From positions 11,507 through 22,100 of the forward strand of contig DCVI01000034.1 in the NCBI GenBank assembly GCA_002327315.1: a DNA stretch of 10,594 nucleotides. The letters are read 5' to 3'. Both the position numbers and the translations under genes were made by a program. Origin of the DNA: Syntrophaceae bacterium UBA2192 (GTDB taxonomy: Bacteria; Desulfobacterota; Syntrophia; Syntrophales; UBA2192). Every line of letters begins with the position of its first letter. Position 1 is the stretch's first letter. The notes under the pieces were generated by a model that ran no database searches, had not been told where the DNA came from, and was given only the letters and a program-made list of their open reading frames with translations. Shown one piece after another: positions 4,391-10,594 of the stretch.

Positions 4391-7300
4391 ATGCGGACGA
4401 AGAGGACATTCCTGGCGGGTCTCACTCTGGCGATTCTTTTTACCGCGCCGGCCGCACAGGCCGACGAAACGGCCATTTTCACGAGCATCGCGCCCGATGC
4501 CATGTTCGTCATCGATTTTTCCGGGAGCATGGGCTGGAACCCGCCGGGCGATACGTCCATCGGCTACTTTGGGCCGGACGCGTCCTGCGCGGGCCCCTAC
4601 GGGACTGGCAGCGTGGACTGCCGGCGTCTCTCCATCGCCAAGCGGTCCATGTACAGCCTCCTCGACGACAACGCCGACGGGAAGATCGACTGCTACGACA
4701 AGAAGAGCCTCAACATCCGCATCGGCTACATGGGATTCCGGGGCCCCGAGGACACGGCCAGCGACCCTATGGCCGGAAACGCGATGGTCAAGTGGCCGAT
4801 CGGCACGGACTATCACAAGATGTACTGCAACGCCAACACGGGCTGCGGCACGGGCGCCTACTCCTGCACGACCTGGAACTACGGGTATGGCGCGACCCTG
4901 GCCATGGAGTCGGCCGGCGGGGGCACACCGCTCAACTGGGCCCTGAAGGAAATGAAGACCTATCTCGACACCTACAAGGCCGCCGACACGGCGAAGGACT
5001 GCCGGCAGAAATTCGTGATCCTGCTCTCCGACGGCGCCGACACCTATTCCTGCGCCGGATTGGGCAGCGAAACCCAGGTCGACATGTACAAGCGCAGGCG
5101 CCTGGCCGTCCAACGCGCCAAAGCCCTTGCCGATGCGGGCTACCGGATTTTCGTCATCGGCTTCGGCGCGAACATGCCCCTGTACCTGAAGAACACGCTC
5201 AACTGGATGGCCTACTACGGCGGGACGGACAACCCGCTCGCGCCCAACATCGGCGACACGTCGGCCTACGACCCGACGCTCAATGCCGAGTGCGAGGTCG
5301 CCGCTGCGACGACGGGGACAGGATGCGGGGCCACGCCGAGCACCGACTGCTACGCCACCTCGAACGACCCGGGAAACACCCCGCTTTCGGGCTACGCCTT
5401 CATCTCGGGCAACGCCACGGAGTTGAGCCTCGCACTACGCCAGGCGACGGAGTTCATCCGCGAGGCCAACTATTCTTTCTCGACGGCCTCGGTTGCCTCG
5501 TCGCGCTCCCAGGACGAAAACTACATCTACGAGGCCTCCTTCCAGCCCATCAACGCCGAGTCCTTCTGGCTGGGACACGTGCGCAAGTTCAACATCGAGA
5601 ATAACGGGGAGGTGGGAACGGTCGTCTGGGACGCCGGGGCCGTGCTCAAGACCACGTCAGCGGCCGGCCGGACCATCAAGACCCTGAAGGCCGGAACACT
5701 CACCTCCTTCGATACGACCAACATTGTGAAGGCCGACCTGGGGGTGACCACCGACCAGGAGAATCTCGACATCATCGGGTTTGTCCGGGGGGAGTCGGCC
5801 TATAACAAGGAAGGCTGGAAACTGGGCGACATCTTCCGCTCGGCACCCGTCACGGTGGGCACACCGTCGGCCTACTACAAGGACAGCCGCGACGGCGCCA
5901 ACGCCTTCGCCGCGCACCGCACCGGCAACGCCCGCACGTCAGCCAACGGCAAGCGGGCCATCGTCGCGGGGGCCAACGACGGCCAGCTCCACGCCTTCCG
6001 GACTTCCGACGGGGTCGAGCTGTGGAGCTTCATCCCGCCGAACCTGCGCACCAAGCTCAAAAACATCGCCCACAAGGCGCACCCGACGGGGCTTTCGCAC
6101 CAGTACTTCGTCGACGGCCCCATCAGTGTCGCCGATGTGTGGCTCGGAACGGGCGACGGCACGGCAAAGTCGGCCAGCGACTGGAAGACACTCCTTGTCG
6201 TCGGCGAGGGACGCGGCTCCACGAGTTATCTCTGGAGCTCCTCGGCAACGTGCGACTCGGATTTCGACAACAACTATTCGGCGACGAGGCCCTACTATTG
6301 CGGCTTCTGGGCTCTCGACGTCACGAACACGGCAAGCCCGGCCTACCGATGGAAGCTCACGCCCACGGCGGCCCAGTCCCCCTACCTGGGAGACCCCTGG
6401 AGCAAGATGTACATCCACCGGGTGAAGATCAACGGCAACGAGAAATGGGTCGGGTTCATGGGTGCGGGGCACAACCTCTCCAACGTGACGATCTGCGCGG
6501 GCGATCCCACCGCGGGGGACTGCGACAAGCGCGGCAAGGGCGTCTTCGCGATCGATCTCTCCAACGGCAACGTCCTGTGGGCGACCACGCACCTGAGCGA
6601 GACGAACATGGAGTACAGCTTCCCGGGCTCCCCGGCCCTGCTGGATATGGATCTCGACGGTTTCACCGACACGATCTACATCGGCGACATGGGCGGCAGC
6701 ATGTGGCGGGTCCGGATGTGCACGGCCGCCGACGACAACACCTGCAACTCGGCCAACTGGTCCGTGAGCCGACTCTTCCAGCCGACGGGCGCCCTGGTCG
6801 GCCGGCCGATCTACACGATGCCCGCCGCGGCCAAGGACGCCAGCGGCGAGTTGTGGGTCTACTGGGGAACGGGGGATCGCGTTGACATCACAACGGAGGG
6901 GGCGACGGACAACTTCTTCGCCGTCAAGGAGAGCAGCAACTTCACGGGCACCCGGACGGTTGCGGATCTGCAGAACATCTCCACGGAAGGCCAGGTCTAC
7001 AACGACCCGGCGAAGTCCGGCTGGGTCATCGCCATGGCGGGCGGGGGCGAGAAGGTCCTCGCCGAGCCCACGGTCTTCGGCGGGGTGGTCTACTTCACGA
7101 GCTACATTCCGCCCGAAGGGTCCGATCCGTGTTCGCAGGCCGGCAGATCGCTGCTCTACGGCATTACGTACAACACGGGCGGGGGCACCTTCGACAGCGG
7201 CAGCGCCAAGGTACGGAGCATGGTGCTGGGCGGCGGCATGGCCACGTCCCCGGTCGTGTCCTTCAATCCCCATACGCATCAGCCGGACCTCTACGTCACA

Positions 7301-7414
7301 CTGAGCGGCGGCGGCGGTACAGGGGCTAGCACGATACGGGCCCCGGTGACCCCGGGCAACTTCTCGAATCGCACCAATATACTCTACTGGCGCGATAGAA
7401 GGGTGCAGCAATAA
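4391..7414 (+). CDS. pilY1: PilY1-type pilus tip adhesin, first paralog
   Basis: A 1007-residue secreted protein. Residues 1-24 are a signal peptide ending AAQA|DE. A von Willebrand A domain (about 35-250) has a complete metal site: D42-x-S44-x-S46, T179 in GGGTPL, and D214 in LLSDGAD. Inside it is a calcium-loop-like DDNADGKID (92-100). Several Cys (DCRR, DCYD, YCN, GCG, SC, DCRQ) suggest disulphides. The C-terminal PilY1 beta-propeller starts near K521 (AIVAGANDGQLHAF) and contains SFIPPN, YFVDGPISVADVW, YLGDPWSK, and the conserved calcium loop DMDLDGFTD (752-760). PilY1 sits at the pilus tip, mediates attachment and surface sensing, and through calcium binding counteracts PilT retraction. 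Start: TAGGAG at 4376-4381 favours ATG 4391; an in-frame TTG at 4382 is less likely. It ends ILYWRDRRVQQ. Length is slightly under Pseudomonas PilY1 (about 1160). Confidence 0.93.
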   Translation: MRTKRTFLAGLTLAILFTAPAAQADETAIFTSIAPDAMFVIDFSGSMGWNPPGDTSIGYFGPDASCAGPYGTGSVDCRRLSIAKRSMYSLLDDNADGKIDCYDKKSLNIRIGYMGFRGPEDTASDPMAGNAMVKWPIGTDYHKMYCNANTGCGTGAYSCTTWNYGYGATLAMESAGGGTPLNWALKEMKTYLDTYKAADTAKDCRQKFVILLSDGADTYSCAGLGSETQVDMYKRRRLAVQRAKALADAGYRIFVIGFGANMPLYLKNTLNWMAYYGGTDNPLAPNIGDTSAYDPTLNAECEVAAATTGTGCGATPSTDCYATSNDPGNTPLSGYAFISGNATELSLALRQATEFIREANYSFSTASVASSRSQDENYIYEASFQPINAESFWLGHVRKFNIENNGEVGTVVWDAGAVLKTTSAAGRTIKTLKAGTLTSFDTTNIVKADLGVTTDQENLDIIGFVRGESAYNKEGWKLGDIFRSAPVTVGTPSAYYKDSRDGANAFAAHRTGNARTSANGKRAIVAGANDGQLHAFRTSDGVELWSFIPPNLRTKLKNIAHKAHPTGLSHQYFVDGPISVADVWLGTGDGTAKSASDWKTLLVVGEGRGSTSYLWSSSATCDSDFDNNYSATRPYYCGFWALDVTNTASPAYRWKLTPTAAQSPYLGDPWSKMYIHRVKINGNEKWVGFMGAGHNLSNVTICAGDPTAGDCDKRGKGVFAIDLSNGNVLWATTHLSETNMEYSFPGSPALLDMDLDGFTDTIYIGDMGGSMWRVRMCTAADDNTCNSANWSVSRLFQPTGALVGRPIYTMPAAAKDASGELWVYWGTGDRVDITTEGATDNFFAVKESSNFTGTRTVADLQNISTEGQVYNDPAKSGWVIAMAGGGEKVLAEPTVFGGVVYFTSYIPPEGSDPCSQAGRSLLYGITYNTGGGTFDSGSAKVRSMVLGGGMATSPVVSFNPHTHQPDLYVTLSGGGGTGASTIRAPVTPGNFSNRTNILYWRDRRVQQ

Positions 7415-7516
7415 GGGAGTGAAGAACCGTTGTCGGGTTTTGTCGAGGACGGCACAGAAGCGACATCGATTTACCGGCGAGGAGACTCTGTAGATGGGCG
7501 AAAAGAGGATAGGCGC

Positions 7517-10500
7517 ATGATCTCGAGAATCCCGGTCCTGCTGTTTGCCGTGCTGATACTGCTTCCAATGATGTCGACGGAAACATCGGCAGTCGTTACG
7601 GGCGAGGAAGGCCTCTTCAGCGCCGTCGCTCCGGACACCGTCATCGTCCTGGACATCTCGGCAAGCATGCAGACCAACCCGATAGACTCGATGGACGGAG
7701 ACGGCAAACCGAACAAGCTTTACGGCAACGCAGATTGCTCCGGGACGACGTTCTACAACACGCCCCAGGCGGGCTACGAGACCAAATGCCGGAAATTCCT
7801 CATCGCCCAGCGGGCGATCTTCAACGTCCTCGACGACAACAAGGACGGGGCGATCAACAGCCAGGACGACTCGAGCCTCAACATCCGGATGGGATTCTAC
7901 GCCTTCAACAGCAGCGTATACAAGATGAAGAACATCGGGAAGTCCTACGCCAACATCTTCTGCGGGAAGAGCTCCTGCAGCCTCTCCAATCCCTACGACT
8001 ATACCGGGACCGGCAACGTCCTTCACCTGACCGACGATCGTAATCCGGAAGCCATCTACAGCTCCAACACGGCCATTGCCCTGGCCCTCGAGGAGGTCAA
8101 GACGTACCTGAACGACCACAAGGCGGCCGACACCTACAAAAACTGCCGCCAGAAGTTCGTCATCCTCGTCACCGACGGCGGCGACACGAAGTACTGCGAC
8201 GGGAACGGCGACGGCAACCAGGCAGACCAGTACAAGCGGAGGCGCGCCTCCGTCCTGCGGGCCAAGGACCTGGCCGACGCGGGCTACAAGGTCTTTGTCA
8301 TCGGCCTGGCCCAATCGGTGTACCCGTTCCTGCTCAAGACCATGAACTGGATGGCCTACCACGGCGGTACGGACAACCCGCTCGTGGCGAACACCGGCAA
8401 CGCCGGCTCCCTGCTCGTGAGCTATTTTTCCTCCGATCCATGCATGGACGACTCGATCCGATTGACCGGTGACTGCGGCGGGTTCAGCCCGTTTTGCTAC
8501 GTTACAACCGCCGATCCCGGCTACATCAACAATCCACTCGACGGCTACGCCTTCCTCCCCAACAACGCGTCGGAGCTGGAGACCTCGCTGCGGCAGGCCA
8601 TCGACATCATCCAGCACCAGAGTTACTCCTTCTCGCAGTCCTCCATCGCCTCATCGCGCGTGGCCGACGAGAATTTCATCTACGAGGCCTCGTTCCAGCC
8701 CAACTTCTTCAGCAGCAAGTGCCCGTTCTGGTCGGGGTACCTGGAGAAGTTCCAGCTCGACGCAAACGGGAACGTCGGCGCGACGCCATTGGCAAACGCC
8801 GGCACCAAGCTGCGGGACAAGGACCCGGCCTTGCGGACCATGTCGACGTACAAGTCGGGCGCCCTCACCCCGTTCACCGCGGCCAACATGACCCCCGCGG
8901 ACCTGGGCATCATGACGGGCACCGACACGGAGAAGACCACACGGCGAAACGAGGTCGTGGGCTACATCCGCGGCGAGGCGACCTATAACCCCGACAGGAC
9001 AGCCGGCACCCCCCCCAAGGTCTACAAGATGGGGGACATCTTCCGTTCCTCCCCGGTCACCGTGGGGACCCCCAATTCCGATTTCCAGGACGTCCGCGAC
9101 GCAAACCATGCCTTTGCGGCCTTCCGGACGGCGAACCCGCGCACGTCGACAACGGGAGACGGCGCCGGGAAACGGATCGTTGTCGCCGGGACGAACATGG
9201 GTCAGCTCCACGCCTTCCGGACGAGCGATCTCGAGGAAGTCTGGAGCTTCATCCCTCCCAACGGCCTCCAGAAGCTGAAGCTGATCGCCCACAAGGCGGA
9301 GCCGGCAAATCAGCAGCACATCTATTTCGTCGACGGGCCCATCAGTGTGGCCGACGTGTGGCTGGGGACGGGTGACGGCACGGCGAAGTCCGTCACCGAG
9401 TGGAAGACGCTCCTCGTCGTCGGAGAGGGCCGGGGGGCCAACAAGGTCCTCTGGAGCACCTCTGCGAGCTGCGATACGGGCTTCAGCAACATGTACAACT
9501 CCTCAAGCGGCCATGTCCACTACTGCGGCTACTGGGCCCTGGACATCACGAACACCCTGGCCCCCGCCTTCAAGTGGCGGATCGCGCCCACGGACGCCGG
9601 CGCCCCCTACCTGGGGGATCCCTGGAGCAAGATCATGATCCACCGGGTGAAGATCGACGGCTACGAGAAGTGGGTCGGTCTTCTCGGGGGAGGACACCAG
9701 CTGTCGGTCTGCAGCGCCGCCGACTGCGACAAGCGCGGCAAGGGCTTCTTCGTGATCGATCTGGCCACCGGGAACGTGCTGTGGAGCTACACGAGGGCCG
9801 ACAACGCCGCCATGGACTACGCCATGCCGGCCCCGCCCGCCATGGTCGATACCGACCTGGACGGGTTTGTCGACACGGCCTACATCGGGGACCTGGGCGG
9901 CAACATCTGGCGCTTCAAATTCTGCACGGCTGCCGACGGAATCTCCTGCGGCACGGGGGACTGGACCGCCTCCCGCCTCTTCGAGCGCTCCGGGGGCGCG
10001 GGGGCCATTTACTCGGCCCCGGCCGTTGCAAAGGACCCGAAAGGCAATCTCTGGCTCTTCTGGGGGACGGGCGACAGGCTGGAACCGATCTCCGTGGGGG
10101 GCGGTTCGGACCGCATCCATGCCGCGAAGGACACGGGAAGCACCGTAACGCTCGGCCAGCTCGAGAACGTCACCGGCTCGACCTATGCGGACACGGACGA
10201 GAAAAAAGGCTGGTACATCATCCTCGCCGGACAGGGCGAAAAGGTGCTCGCCGAACCGGTCGTCTTCGGGGGCGTGGCATACTTCACAAGCTATGTACCG
10301 ACCGTCGGGGGCGATGTCTGCCAGCAGTCGCTGGGAACGGCCCATCTCTACGCCCTGGGGTATCTCACGGCGGCGTCGGCAACGGGGACGGGCAACCGGA
10401 GCATCCAGGTCGGGTATGGGATCCCGACGGCGCCCATCGTCTCCTTCAGGCCCGGCGGAGCGGTGGCCGACCTGTACGTGACGGTCAGCTCGGCAACCTA

Positions 10501-10594
10501 CACGAGCACGAAGACGGTGAAGACATCCCTCACGCCGCCTGTTCCGTCCAACCGCTCGAACATCCTCTTCTGGCGCGACCGCCGGATACAGTCC
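7517..10594 (+). CDS. pilY1: PilY1-type pilus tip adhesin, second paralog (3' end cut by window)
   Basis: The frame is open from ATG 7517 to the window edge: 1026 codons with no stop. The last residues, ILFWRDRRIQS, align with the end of the first paralog, so only a few codons are probably missing. AAAAGAGGA (7501-7509) is the ribosome binding site; the 102 bases after the first pilY1 hold no other clear signal. A signal peptide ends near A25. The VWA domain has D46-x-S48-x-S50, T185 and D220 (VTDGGD). Calcium-loop-like motifs occur at 106-114 (DDNKDGAIN), at 228-237 (DGNGDG and a following Asp) and near 60-66 (DGDGKPN). The propeller starts near K552 and includes GQLHAFRTSD, YFVDGPISVADVWLGTGDG, YLGDPWSK and the calcium loop DTDLDGFVD (778-786). 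By eye the propeller is well over half identical to the first copy, while the VWA half differs more. It is a tandem duplicate, probably from the same transcript. Confidence 0.92.
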   Translation, partial: MISRIPVLLFAVLILLPMMSTETSAVVTGEEGLFSAVAPDTVIVLDISASMQTNPIDSMDGDGKPNKLYGNADCSGTTFYNTPQAGYETKCRKFLIAQRAIFNVLDDNKDGAINSQDDSSLNIRMGFYAFNSSVYKMKNIGKSYANIFCGKSSCSLSNPYDYTGTGNVLHLTDDRNPEAIYSSNTAIALALEEVKTYLNDHKAADTYKNCRQKFVILVTDGGDTKYCDGNGDGNQADQYKRRRASVLRAKDLADAGYKVFVIGLAQSVYPFLLKTMNWMAYHGGTDNPLVANTGNAGSLLVSYFSSDPCMDDSIRLTGDCGGFSPFCYVTTADPGYINNPLDGYAFLPNNASELETSLRQAIDIIQHQSYSFSQSSIASSRVADENFIYEASFQPNFFSSKCPFWSGYLEKFQLDANGNVGATPLANAGTKLRDKDPALRTMSTYKSGALTPFTAANMTPADLGIMTGTDTEKTTRRNEVVGYIRGEATYNPDRTAGTPPKVYKMGDIFRSSPVTVGTPNSDFQDVRDANHAFAAFRTANPRTSTTGDGAGKRIVVAGTNMGQLHAFRTSDLEEVWSFIPPNGLQKLKLIAHKAEPANQQHIYFVDGPISVADVWLGTGDGTAKSVTEWKTLLVVGEGRGANKVLWSTSASCDTGFSNMYNSSSGHVHYCGYWALDITNTLAPAFKWRIAPTDAGAPYLGDPWSKIMIHRVKIDGYEKWVGLLGGGHQLSVCSAADCDKRGKGFFVIDLATGNVLWSYTRADNAAMDYAMPAPPAMVDTDLDGFVDTAYIGDLGGNIWRFKFCTAADGISCGTGDWTASRLFERSGGAGAIYSAPAVAKDPKGNLWLFWGTGDRLEPISVGGGSDRIHAAKDTGSTVTLGQLENVTGSTYADTDEKKGWYIILAGQGEKVLAEPVVFGGVAYFTSYVPTVGGDVCQQSLGTAHLYALGYLTAASATGTGNRSIQVGYGIPTAPIVSFRPGGAVADLYVTVSSATYTSTKTVKTSLTPPVPSNRSNILFWRDRRIQS

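Noticed and set aside
5939..8617. An 892-codon open frame on the minus strand
   Set aside because: It is a shadow of the two pilY1 genes. High GC at third positions leaves few stops in the opposite frame, and it spans two real genes and the gap between them.

Overview
The window is GC-rich (roughly 60% or more by eye) and gene-dense, with every gene on the + strand. Proteobacterial-type minor pilins and two PilY1 proteins sit behind a GEMM-I riboswitch, next to a LivF-type transporter gene. This fits a Deltaproteobacterium / Desulfobacterota-like organism (Geobacter- or Syntrophus-like). That placement is inferred from gene content and style, not from a marker gene.

Layout: (a) 1-144, the 3' end of a branched-chain amino-acid type ABC transporter ATPase (LivF-like). 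(b) 155-205, a heptamer tandem array, then a perfect 16-bp palindrome at 226-241. (c) 270-725, a small cupin of the RmlC (dTDP-4-dehydrorhamnose 3,5-epimerase) family. (d) 741-873, two octamer arrays in inverted orientation around a 61-bp spacer. (e) 918-1691, the type IV prepilin peptidase pilD. (f) 1692-2157, a 466-bp gap holding a possible promoter, a convincing GEMM-I (cyclic-di-GMP-I) aptamer at about 1804-1898, and a long structured leader. (g) 2158-4378, four overlapping or closely spaced minor pseudopilin genes of FimT/FimU, PilV, PilW and PilX type. (h) 4391-7414 and 7517 to the window end, two tandem pilY1 paralogs. Each has a signal peptide, an N-terminal von Willebrand A domain and a C-terminal PilY1 beta-propeller. 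The second lacks a stop codon only because the window ends at its last few codons.

How it works together: the four minor pilins are expected to form the priming/tip complex of a type IV pilus, and PilY1 is the tip adhesin and retraction modulator attached to it. PilD cuts the prepilin leaders after the conserved glycine. The riboswitch in front of the first pilin implies that second-messenger level sets production of the whole tip module, including both PilY1 proteins. The three bases that I align with the ligand contacts of the Vibrio Vc2 aptamer (G20, A47, C92) are G, A and C here, which favours c-di-GMP over cGAMP. No major pilin, PilE, or assembly ATPase is in the window.

The most interesting points are: the riboswitch-controlled tip operon with an unusually long leader that offers alternative pairings; the tandem diverged PilY1 pair; a calcium-loop-like insertion inside both VWA domains; and the unexplained octamer inverted arrays.
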